DNA of 64,000 nucleotides from Trichosphaerium sp. ATCC 40318 (taxonomy: Eukaryota; Discosea; Flabellinia; Trichosidae): assembly GCA_038496445.1 (NCBI GenBank), contig JALMLS010000076.1, positions 124,001 through 188,000 on the forward strand, in the 5' to 3' direction. Below, piece after piece: positions 1 through 8,591 of the stretch. Under the pieces are notes generated by a model. That model searched no databases, was not told the origin of the DNA, and saw only the letters and a list, made by a program, of their open reading frames with translations. The translations under genes and the position numbers were made by a program. Positions within the stretch are counted from its first letter, which is position 1. Every line of letters starts with the position of its first letter.

Positions 1-286
1 CTCTTTGGCATAAATGAAGTTCATTTGATGAGCTGCCGTATTAAAGATGAAAGCATTAAGTATTTGACAGGTGCAAAGGTTGTCAATTTTTTCAATACAA
101 ACATAACAGACGAAGGGATTAAACATCTTCATTCAGCTACAGCTACGTCTTTCATATACAAATATTACTGATGAGGGTATCAAGCATTTGAAATCAGTTG
201 TGCGTCTTTATATTATTGGATGCAACATATCAAAAGATTGCACTGATTCATTGCCTAATCTTAAGTATTGTTTACGTTCCAAATAA
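1..286 (+). pseudogene. 3' end of an F-box/LRR-type gene, frameshifted
   Basis: The window opens inside LRR-type coding sequence. Frame 1 reads repeat units such as NTNITDEGIKHLHSA up to about base 145. The reading then continues one base out of phase (TNITDEGIKHLKSV) to a TAA at 284-286. The repeat pattern matches the F-box/LRR genes at 39.9 and 61.4 kb (ITDEVLYSLAGVHTINL), but the sequence is clearly divergent from them. The one-base shift at about 145-150 falls inside a repeat with no convincing intron, so this looks like a degraded copy. The 5' part lies outside the window, so an intact F-box cannot be judged. Confidence 0.6.
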
Positions 287-864
287 ACCTTCATTTACTA
301 GGTTATGGCAAAAACAATATTTGAAAAAAATCACATGTTGCACTTTATTACAGGATTTACGTTTCAAATTTGTAGTAAGTTTTAGCAAAATTCAGAACCC
401 TTTTTCAGAATCTACAAGCAATATAAAAAGTGGTTATACTTTTCGTTAGCTGCAAACTCATAAAATTTTGCAATTGTTGAAATTATCACTTCTCCATAGC
501 ATCACTAAAATCAAACAAGATTGTGTTTTAAACCAAATACATTTGTCATTCAAAACGCTACATTTTTGTAAGATCCAAAAAGGAGCTATTTTTCAGGAAA
601 GTGAATTGTTTATATATAAATTTCAATGATTCATGGCGGCACTGGTAGGTATCTAATGCAAGGCATCAGCAAAGTAACTCCTTAATTATAGCACTGAGAG
701 TTCAAGCTTATACCATGTAAAGGAAAAATAACAACAAAAAGCAAACAAGGAGACAAGGTTGAGCGTAAAAAAAATGGGAATGTTTATTCTTCTTTTATTT
801 CTTCGATCCTAGGTCCGTCCCGCCTATTATATTTTTAATGCTGTCTAAATTTACGTGTGCCAAC
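287..864. other. Gene-poor stretch
   Basis: No coding pattern recognised. The sequence is AT-rich with stop codons in all frames; an 83-codon + frame at 198-449 is mostly out-of-phase LRR sequence and looks spurious. Confidence 0.5.
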
Positions 865-960
865 TCAATAAAAGAAACTTTCAAGCTTTTTTTGTGGGTG
901 AACCAAAAAAGAAAAACTGTTTGTACAAAAAAAAAAATAAAAAAAATCGAGTTGGCACAC
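855..960. repeat. 12-bp inverted repeat at the 3' end of the EMC10-like gene
   Basis: GTGTGCCAACTC at 855-866 is matched exactly by its reverse complement GAGTTGGCACAC at 949-960. The arms are separated by about 82 bases of A/T-rich sequence with long A runs. On the minus strand this falls at or just past the end of the preceding gene, so the transcript could fold into a hairpin there. Function is not known; a 3'-processing role is a guess. Confidence 0.55.
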
Positions 961-2081
961 TGTTATGTACCTTACGTTGCCTCTAGCTCCTCCTTGAGCT
1001 TGTCCTTGACCTTGTGGTGCAGCTTGTCCGCCAACACCGGCAAAGTTTTGAATCAAACGTGGTACTAAAAGAAAGAATAAATCTCAACGCAAAAAAATAA
1101 TAATTTAAGGTTCTCAGTTCCGTTATAACAAAAAACTCCTCTGTGGTCTTAAAAATTATGTATTATGGTAAAAATACGACCAAACAATTATTGACGAAAG
1201 CGAAAAAGTCAGGTCTAGCAGCGAGAAAACTTCTTTTTTAAAAGCAGTGAATATAAAGAGAAATATGATCGTACCCATAATAGCAAGACCCATCATGATT
1301 GCCATACCGTATTTAGACCAGAAAGTCTGTGGTGGTTTGTAAACACGCTTTATAGCTGCTACAGAGACGATTCCCTGATGAAAAGACAAGTCAGAAATTG
1401 TGTTAACAAAAGGGTAAAAAATTTTACAAAACAATTTGTTTGCGCTTACCTCTGCGTTGTGGATAGATACAGTAAGGGAAATAGGAGATGTGATGTACAT
1501 GGTGTATGTACCTGGTGTACCAGCAAGGTCAGATTCGAAAGCACCTTGGGAAACCATTGCGCCCTTAGACAGAAAGCGGTAAGTAAAAAGGACTGATGGA
1601 GTTTTTTTTGTACTTTTGATCTGTTAAAGAAATCAAACGAGAAAAGCTTTTTAAGATCAGCTTCAGCGTCGTCGGCAATGTCGGCATAGTAGACAGCACC
1701 GTTTGAGTTAGATTCAAATTCCCTACGCTGGTGATGAGTCATATTTACAAAAACATAGTGATTTAGATCTATGGCTCTTGAGAGGCAATCATGACGTACA
1801 TGTTGATGGCGTATTCAAGGTCATTTTCAAAGTCAGTATATTCTGCTTTTAGGTCGCCGGCGTCGTTTGTTACGTTCATAAATACGCGTACGACATCACC
1901 TTCGGTTGCGTATTCCTCACTTTTACTAGTTTTTGAAATCTCTAAATCCCACTCTCTGTAGTACTATCATCAGCGTATAATACTGTTAAATTATATTATT
2001 GACGTACCCAACTAATAAGCCGCGTACATCTTGTCCAGCTACCAAGCCAATTACGCACAGAACTAATAAAAAGCGAAACAT
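865..2081 (-). CDS. EMC10-like single-span ER membrane protein
   Basis: The start is ATG at 2081, giving a signal peptide (MFRFLLVLCVIGLVAGQ). Introns begin GTACGT near 2010 and 1800, and GTAAGC near 1450. The lumenal part looks like a beta-sandwich (TYTMYITSPISLTVSIHNAE). Near the C-terminus TFWSKYGMAIMMGLAIM runs into a membrane span and then a Gly/Gln/Ala-rich tail (GGQAAPQGQGQAQGG). A K/W-F-x-K-Y motif, one membrane span and a glycine-rich tail are the signature of EMC10, a subunit of the ER membrane protein insertion complex; the overall sequence is divergent. The junction around 1590-1640 and the final residues (a donor GTAAGG lies at 975) are unresolved. EMC7 or an unrelated single-pass protein are alternatives. 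Confidence 0.45.
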
Positions 2082-2180
2082 TGTTGTGGTCGGGTTAACT
2101 ATTCACCACGTTGCTTTTGCAAAAAATTAATGAGAAGAAAGTCACCTAGTTTCAAGAATCTCTCTTGGGCGCCGTACAAC
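2082..2180. promoter_or_regulatory. Compact divergent promoter region
   Basis: About 100 bases separate the ATG of the minus-strand EMC10-like gene from the first ATG candidates of the plus-strand coiled-coil gene. The control elements of both must therefore lie here or in their 5' ends. No TATA-like motif is compelling. Confidence 0.35.
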
Positions 2181-2233
2181 ATGGATCCAGGCACGATTTT
2201 GAAGGTGTACAACGTTAATGACCCATTTTGGTA

Positions 2234-3288
2234 GATGTATACGATGATTTAGCCGACTATGCGATTGATGATATTTATAAAGACCTACAAGGCAGCCCTA
2301 AGAAGGACTTGCCGCCTGCAGATATGGTACGTTGACATATTAATCGTTTCTGACAAAAACAGTTGTATGACCAACTACAAGAAGCTACAAAGGACCTGAA
2401 ACAAGCTAAAGAAGAGAATAAACTTCTACGCAGCAAAAACAAACTACAAGAAGAAGAGGTACGCTACAAAAATTACCAGACGCTCAATAAGCGTAACTAC
2501 ATAGCTTTCGTTCTCACAAGGTAGTAGCTGGCGTTGTTTCAGGAGAGACACGGCATTTTAACTCAAAACATGGCAGATTTATACGTAACGGCCAGGGCAC
2601 AAATTAATGCGTACGGCAGAGTCATTTAAAAAGCTTTTTACAACGTTTCAATGAAAAAATCAGTGGCGCGAAATAAAAGTTTTGAATCTCTGATGGCGGT
2701 ATCTTGCAACTTCTAAAACAACTCTAGATTAGATAAAAAAATGAAAGGACTCATTGCAGAGCTTGTTGAGGCAAAGTACGCAATACCAATCCACAGAATC
2801 AGTATTCTTTGTGCAAGTCTAACAAATTTTTTACTCGCAGAAAAATGAAAGAAGTTCGTGATCCACGCTTCGCTTTTGGTAAAAACAATCAAAAGAATGG
2901 CCGTAATAATATTCAACGTGGTGACAAGAATAATGTCGAAGATAAATCACGTGATCTTAAGCGTGGTCAAGGTGATCTGAAGAGAAAACGAGAAGAAAAA
3001 GATGATGACTTTCAAAGACGACAGAAACATCCTAGAGTAGACGAACAACATACTCACGCACGGAGAACGAGTCCTAAGAGGGAAAACAGTAGAGATAGTC
3101 ACCGAGATACATCACAACATAGAAGACAGTCACCTCCTCGACAGCGTGGATCACAAGATGGAGGTAGGAGATCTCCTGAAAGGTATCCAAGGAGACAAGG
3201 TGATAGAGGGCCAAGACGTTCACGGTCTCCTCCTAGAAACAGAAATGATTATGATAGGAGGCCGAATAATAATAGGTATCGCCGGTAG
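2234..3288 (+). CDS. FLASH-like acidic / coiled-coil / RS-rich nuclear protein
   Basis: Four joined exons read well: DVYDDLADYAIDDIYKDL (2234-2326), LYDQLQEATKDLKQAKEE (from 2361), QNMADLYVTARAQINALDK (joined over an intron starting GTACGG near 2611), then the long exon ending at 3288. The last exon is rich in Arg, Ser, Pro and Asp with RSP/SPPR repeats. An N-terminal acidic D-Y-x-D motif, a coiled coil and a TAR-x-x-IN-x-x-D helix resemble the N-terminal domain of FLASH/CASP8AP2, which acts in histone pre-mRNA 3' processing; the RS tail suggests a nuclear RNA-processing protein. The first exon is unresolved: the ATGs at 2130 and 2181 cannot be joined in phase to 2234. Another RS-domain splicing protein is possible. 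Confidence 0.5.
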
Positions 3289-3555
3289 CATGCAGGGTAC
3301 AACTTTCAATTATAAGAATTGTTGGATTCGACTATTTGTACAAAAAACAAAAACTACAATTCGCTTCTCAACTACCACTATCTTTGTGTATCAACTATTT
3401 TGATATTCCTCAAGTGGTACACACAAGATTGTTTGTAATATAAACCCAAAACTAATAAATCAGGGGTTGTTAGAAACGAACAAAAGCAGAGATTTTTGCA
3501 AGGGTTTTTTTTTATGGCCTGCGGAACTTTTCATACTTCACCAAGGTGTCTGTCA

Positions 3556-4060
3556 TTACTTTTTCTGACTGTTGGCAAGAAACTTGCTAAGTTTGTGATT
3601 CATATCAACAGCTGTTCTATGTCCACAGCATCTACATCTGAGTTCAAGCTAGATTTAGCGTCAGCAAATGAACATAAATTAATCTTCTTGGACGTACTTG
3701 TCGTCTCTTATAAACTAGGGTAGTTTCTGGATACTCACATGATCCACACAGTACAAACTTGACAATGAACTTATCAAGAAGCAGTGCTAGTTTACGGCGA
3801 GATTGTTGTCCTCTAAGGGTGAACAAGATGTTTTTCTCATCACATGAAGTTCGTGTATTTAGTTCTATTGAAAAAAACTTCATTATCTGCTTTGGTGTTC
3901 TTTCCAGCGCAGATGCAACTTCTTTAAGGTTGTCAATACAAGTAGTAGATCCACTTTTAGATATAATCCTTATTTTCAACCCCGGCATCATGTAACGATA
4001 GAAAGGATCGTACACGACACGCTGGGATGGAGGGATTGGTATTTTCTTTGTAGTTGTCAT
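3556..4060 (-). CDS. eIF5-type GAP domain protein, lacks the C-terminal W2 domain
   Basis: Two exons (4060-3698 and 3648-3556) are joined over a 49-base GTACGT...CTAG intron, giving 151 residues. The N-terminus VVYDPFYRYMMPGLKIRI aligns with the start of eIF5 (D-x-FYRYKMPRL), including the arginine in FYRY that acts as the GTPase-activating finger on eIF2. The fold continues to a zinc ribbon with C-G-S-C and C-R-C-C pairs, then NHKLSKFLANSQKK and a stop. Normal eIF5 is about 400 residues and ends in a HEAT-like W2 domain that binds eIF2-beta and eIF3. That whole half is absent, and no W2 coding sequence was seen downstream to 3289. An in-frame ATG at 4150 would add 30 residues; ATG 4060 fits the family better. 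Confidence 0.8.
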
Positions 4061-4410
4061 TTTGCATAGCCGGCATAAGGTGGTTGTGTTGTTTGAGGTT
4101 TGGTTAGAACAAAAGAATTGTGAAAACTTCGCTTCTATGAAACGGAGCAAGCATGAGAAAAGAAGCGGAAAACGCCACTTGGCTTTCGCTTTATCAGTGA
4201 AATCCTAGTAAGTTTCAGCACCAACAATAACAAAGTGTATAAACACATACAAAGACGTTACTTCGAGCGTAGGCGATAATTGGCCAATAGGCACTGGCAA
4301 CGTCAAAATCATTTTGTCATTTTCGGCCTTAAATTAATCAGTCAAATCTAGCTGGTTTAAGCCCTTGTAAATGAGATGGGAAGGCCTTTCGAGCATTGAT
4401 ACATTATCCT

Positions 4411-4614
4411 TCACCAACTAAGATTACCAGCAGAGCCCATGCTAGCACATCTAACTTTGCTATCTTTTATTAGATTGCCATTTCTGTCTGAAAGATCCCT
4501 CTGCAGCCCTAAACGTATATAGATTTTTGCGGCTTTGAAACTTGGACAGTACTACAGTACGACAATAGAGACAACTTTGTTCCATAGGTTACAAAATATG
4601 GCAACAATACGGAG
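4411..4614 (-). pseudogene. Decayed tyrosine-kinase-like fragment (hinge and catalytic loop)
   Basis: One minus-strand frame, broken by a stop, reads RIVAIFC, then VVL-stop-YCPS, then LGLQRDLSDRNGNLIKDSK. This resembles kinase beta-5 and hinge (IVxLxG, VVLEYCPxGSL) and the tyrosine-kinase-type catalytic loop HRDLAARN, with the His changed to Gln. It has an internal stop, and no DFG follows in phase. Short matches of this sort can be chance, but three landmarks come in the correct order. Confidence 0.3.
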
Positions 4615-5390
4615 TTCGCTCAGTAGCACATTCCTTCTTCTATACCTCACTCTAAACTTTCACCTTCACAGAAAGATGCTACTACACCATCAATGTGTTA
4701 CTTTACTATCTACATAGCTTTAGTAGTTCTGTTTAAGACTAGATACACAGGTTTGTTCTAGTATGGGTAGAATCACTTTTTTCCGGTTGTTGAGTGACTT
4801 CGTTTCGTGCAATATCAGCTTAGCTAACCTTCATGTCAAAGGAACATACTCCGCACTCGCATCTAATTTTAGGTTACATTCTACGGAGATATAAAGCACT
4901 GTTTTTAGCACGTGCTGTTTACAACTTAATTTTGATAAAATTGTTTGACAAATGTTTGATACATTTTACTACGTGTAGAATTATGGCTTATTTCGCGTGT
5001 TTGTTGAATAGCGGAGCGTAATAGAGCCTTACAGTCCACAATAGAGGTATACAAACACTAAAAAAAACCAAGGCAGAAGTACCAAACTTTGTCTCGCCGT
5101 ACATGACTTATTTCTGTTCTAGCGGCTACTAAAATAACGAGAAAAATACCATCAAATGTTTGAGTACAGAGATAAAGTTATGCTAAATTGACACGCGTCA
5201 GTACCACGTTCAACACTTTTCAACTCAAAAAAAGAACGAATAAATCTCATCACGTGATGTCCAATTTTGCTCGTGAACGAGCCAGCACGGCGTATGTTAA
5301 GGAACGTAAACTGTCTGGCTTATACGGTCTTAGCACAAGCTGGCGGAACCTTGTACCCTAGAGTTTAAGATGGAATACTTTGGGTTTTGC

Positions 5391-5618
5391 CTAAGAAACT
5401 ACCAGAACACAAAAGACACTCGTACACACATGTGCGTATACATCCGAAGTACTTGCAGCCACCAGCGCACTTTCACCGGAGTGAGATAGGAACGCGGAAA
5501 CAAAAGTATCGAAGGCCGATTATGGTCTAGTATTGTCAAACGGAAGTTCCTCTTTTGCTTCGCACCCAAGGTCAAAGATTACAGAATCTTCATTGACAAT
5601 AGGCTTGACAAGAACTTT
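5391..5618 (-). pseudogene. Decayed tyrosine-kinase-like fragment (DFG to helix F)
   Basis: The minus strand reads KVLVKPIVNEDSVIFDLGCE, like the RNVLV...VKIADFG stretch of tyrosine-kinase-like domains. NTRP and a stop follow, then in another frame VKVRWWLQVLRMYT (compare VRWMAPEVLxxYT), and back in the first frame STSDVYAHVCTSVFCVLV (compare SDVYSFGVLLWE). Order and spacing fit a kinase activation segment and helix F, but stops and frame changes show that it is dead. It lies upstream (in minus-strand sense) of the catalytic-loop piece at 4411-4614. One unrearranged gene is therefore not possible: either two copies or a rearrangement. Confidence 0.4.
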
Positions 5619-5797
5619 TTACCTTTTACTCATACAATAGGCTTTGTGGTTAAAAATACAATTGATAATGATAGTAAACGTGCACAACTTTGTTAAAATC
5701 TGGCTTATCACACTTAAGATTTTAAAACAAAATTAGTGTACTGTAGACACTTCCTCAATATCTGCAGATCTGCCAAAAATAACATACATAACAAACA

Positions 5798-8248
5798 ATG
5801 GCAACGTATCCATTTGACAATAAAAGATCAAGTACAATACTGTATACTATCGTAATTGTCTCTTTAATAGGTACGAACTTTTACTATTCGGTTTCCCTTG
5901 TTGTTGGCCTTTGTTTTTTCTTTTTTCCGAAGTGTGGGCCTTTGTTAGAGATTGAAACATTATATACCTTTTCTTTCGAGTACGGAGAGTATATACACGA
6001 TAGGTAGACGCGTTGAGACTCGTTTTGACGCGACTACACTGTCCTAGCGCTACCAACTTGCGAAATTTCGTCAAACGTCCAAAAAACGATCTATATCACG
6101 TGATACATGTATTTGATGACGTTTCAAATCGTTTCTATCGCTTTTCGTAGCTTACATATCTCGCTAAAAGACCGAGATATTCCTCACTTCAAAAAAATGT
6201 CAAAGGAGCTTCAAAACAACTCATCTCTATTTTTTTAAAAACGTGGAAAGTCTGTTCAACATATCGTTGTTCATGGAACACGTGTTTTGTTGTGCATTTA
6301 CAGAATCATAAAGTCTTTCTATTTTGATACACAAACATTACCTACATTGTAGACTTACTTGTATTTAATAGCACAAGCCATTTGCGCATATCCTGAATGT
6401 TCGGGGAACACACAGTGCACATCAACATGCAGTGCAGCCGGAAAATGTCTCGGCAATTCAAAGTACAGCAGATGCTATTGGTGTGGTGTTCGTAAAACCG
6501 GTGAAAACCCATGTAAGAATGGCGGTGTATGTATTGGATGCTCCGACGATGAAGTATGCATGTGTCGGGCGGGATACGGAGGCCGCTTTTGTGAGATAGC
6601 TTTGGTACGCCATGAGCAACAATTTGTTTTTTTGAATTGACAAAAAATGCATCAACATTTTCTTGACTTACACTTTGAATAGACTGGTGGTATACAAACT
6701 GAACACCCTACAACACTTCCACCAATGACTCTACCGCCCACAACACCTTATCCTACTTCAAGACCGCCAACAATGCGTCCTACAACATTACCTCCAACGA
6801 CAGAGCCGCCAACAATGGTGCCTACAACAAAGGCTCCTACAACACGTTCTCCCACAACACGTCCGCCTACGAAACAGCCAACTACCGCACCTCCGACTAC
6901 AGAGGCACCAACTATGCCAACACCACCTACAACGTCCGCACCAACAAAGGCTCCAACAACAAAGCCACCAACAACTAAGCCTCCAACTAAAGCGCCAACA
7001 ACTAAGCCGCCAACAACCAAACCTCCAACAACTAAACCTCCAACACGGCCACCTACAACCAAACCACCAACAACTAAGCCTCCAACGACCAAAGCGCCAA
7101 CAACAAAGCCACCAACAACTAAGCCTCCAACTAAAGCGCCAACAACTAAGCCACCAACAACCAAACCCCCAACAACTAAACCACCTACAACCAAAGCACC
7201 AACAACGCGCTCGCCAACAACCAAAGCACCAACTAAAGCGCCAACAACAAAGCCACCAACAACCAAGCCTCCAACCTTAGCACCTACTCAGCCACCTACA
7301 ATAGCACCAACACCATTACCAACAGAGACGCCTGATCCGGATGTTGATGAAGGAAGTCAATGCGCTACAAGCGTACCGGATAATCTATCTAAACAAGAGG
7401 AAGTTCGCTTTAGAACAAATATGTACAGATGTCAGCACGGTCTCAAGGAACTAACAATGAACGACAAACTAACACAAGCAGCCTATATGCACGCAAAGGA
7501 TATGGCTGAGAACGAGTTCTTTAATCATAAGAATTTAGACGGTAAAACACCTGCTGATCGCGTTCAAGATGCAGGATATAGGCAATTAGGCGTCGGAGAA
7601 AATATTGCTGCAGGGTACGCTCAACAAGAGAAAAAACACAAAACCAGTAAAAATCGTGATTTTGTACTGAACTTTTCTCAAACGAAAAAGACTTTTGTTT
7701 TATCACGTGATTTGTTGGAACTTTTCTATCGGGCTTTTTTTTTGGAATCGTAATGATCGTTTGTGTTGATTATTTTTTTAGGTTTCCTACTGCACAGTCT
7801 GTTTTAAGAGGTTGGGAAGCATCGAGTGGTCATAGAGCGAATCTTCTTAATGATTACTGTAAGTAAAGAAAACAACTTTTATCAAAAAATCACAAAAGAA
7901 AAAGACAGAAGTTTTTTTTGTTCTACTTTCTGACCTCAACAATCGAGATTTTTTGTACTTTTACTATACCATTGTTTTACGTGGAATGGCATAAGATGCC
8001 GATCCCTTTCCCAATTATTTTGACAATAAATCGAGAGCGTACTCATTCTTTTTCTAGTCGAAGAAATCGGTGTCGGTTATTACGAGGACATGTACTCTCC
8101 TTACAGATACTACTGGGTCCAAGTATTCGCTCTACCGAACAAACTCAAGCGAAGCATCGGCGAAGAAGAAATTTCTTATGTGGTAGTTTCTCATGGCGTA
8201 ACTGCTGACTCTCAAACGTCAAGTATATCCTACTTCCCAACTGTGTAA
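5798..8248 (+). CDS. Secreted EGF / Pro-Thr mucin-like / CAP (SCP/PR-1) protein
   Basis: Exon 1 (5798-5870) encodes MATYPFDNKRSS and a signal core that joins over a 501-base intron to AQAICAYPECSG at 6372, giving STILYTIVIVSLIAQAICA. Exon 2 (to 6604) carries an EGF-like module (NPCKNGGVC...CMCRAGYGGRFCE). Exon 3 (6683-7614) encodes about 200 residues of PPTTKPPTTKAPT repeats, a likely O-glycosylated stalk, then the CAP domain start (EVRFRTNMYRCQHGLKEL, HAKDMAENEFFNH, VGENIAAG). Exon 4 (7782-7858; GWEASSGHRANLLNDY) and exon 5 (8058-8248; GVGYYEDMYSPYRYYWVQVF) complete the CAP fold to a TAA. The His and Glu positions of the CAP cavity (MHAKDM, GEN, SGHRAN) are kept. CAP proteins bind sterols or act in adhesion or defence; the role here is unknown. 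Confidence 0.85.
6725..7320 (+). repeat. Degenerate Pro/Thr codon repeat with higher-order units
   Basis: About 600 bases of CCA/ACA/ACT codons encode PPTTK-type units. Above the basic 4-5-residue unit there is a longer block, roughly KAPTTKPPTTKPPT, that recurs several times with near-identical DNA. This indicates recent unequal exchange or slippage. The minus strand reads as an artefactual VVGGLVVGA frame. Confidence 0.85.
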
Positions 8249-8591
8249 ATAATGATTGAGGAAAATTTTTCAAAAAAAAAAACCAAAACGAGTTATCGGC
8301 AAAACCAGTAATACCCTTGTATAATAATACCCAAAGAACTTGCTTCGACGTAAAATAAACTCCAAAAGTATCTCACCTCAGTAGATTAGCAGTCAATTAG
8401 TTTTTACGGATGTCCTCAACTTGTAACTGCAACAAATCCGTCTTTACTACGAACTACAAGCATCTGGGTAGCCGTTAGACTACTCAATAAATTACCTCAT
8501 TATGCTAGTTCAAGGGCGCAAGAAAAGCGTATAACAGCAGTGGAGAACGAATACTTGGATATCCGGAAAATACGAGTGTGTGCTTTATTTT
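8249..8591. other. Intergenic, duplicated downstream flank
   Basis: No gene seen. From about 8395 the sequence resembles 12225 onward (for example CTGCAACAAATCC / CTGCAACGAATCC), so the SAM-F-box-LRR duplication includes this 3' flank. Confidence 0.5.

Larger units (their letters stand above)
4061..5797. other. 1.7-kb stretch with no intact gene
   Basis: Apart from the two kinase-like fragments I see no coding exon that can be linked to a start or to neighbouring exons. ORFs of 60-62 codons at 4535 and 4833 have no recognisable features. CACGTG occurs at about 4909 and 5252. Confidence 0.4.

Noticed and set aside
4411-5618. The two kinase-like fragments as one gene
   Set aside because: On the minus strand the DFG-to-helix-F piece comes before the catalytic-loop piece, the wrong order for a single unrearranged kinase.
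6748-7266. 172-codon minus-strand frame rich in Val and Gly
   Set aside because: It is the exact complement of the Pro/Thr repeat coding sequence of the CAP protein; the low-complexity codons make the opposite strand open by default.
7615-7753. Extension of the CAP reading frame to 7753
   Set aside because: The family motif GENIAAG-FPTAQSVLRGW is restored only by splicing from GTACGC at 7615 to 7782; the read-through is intron sequence.
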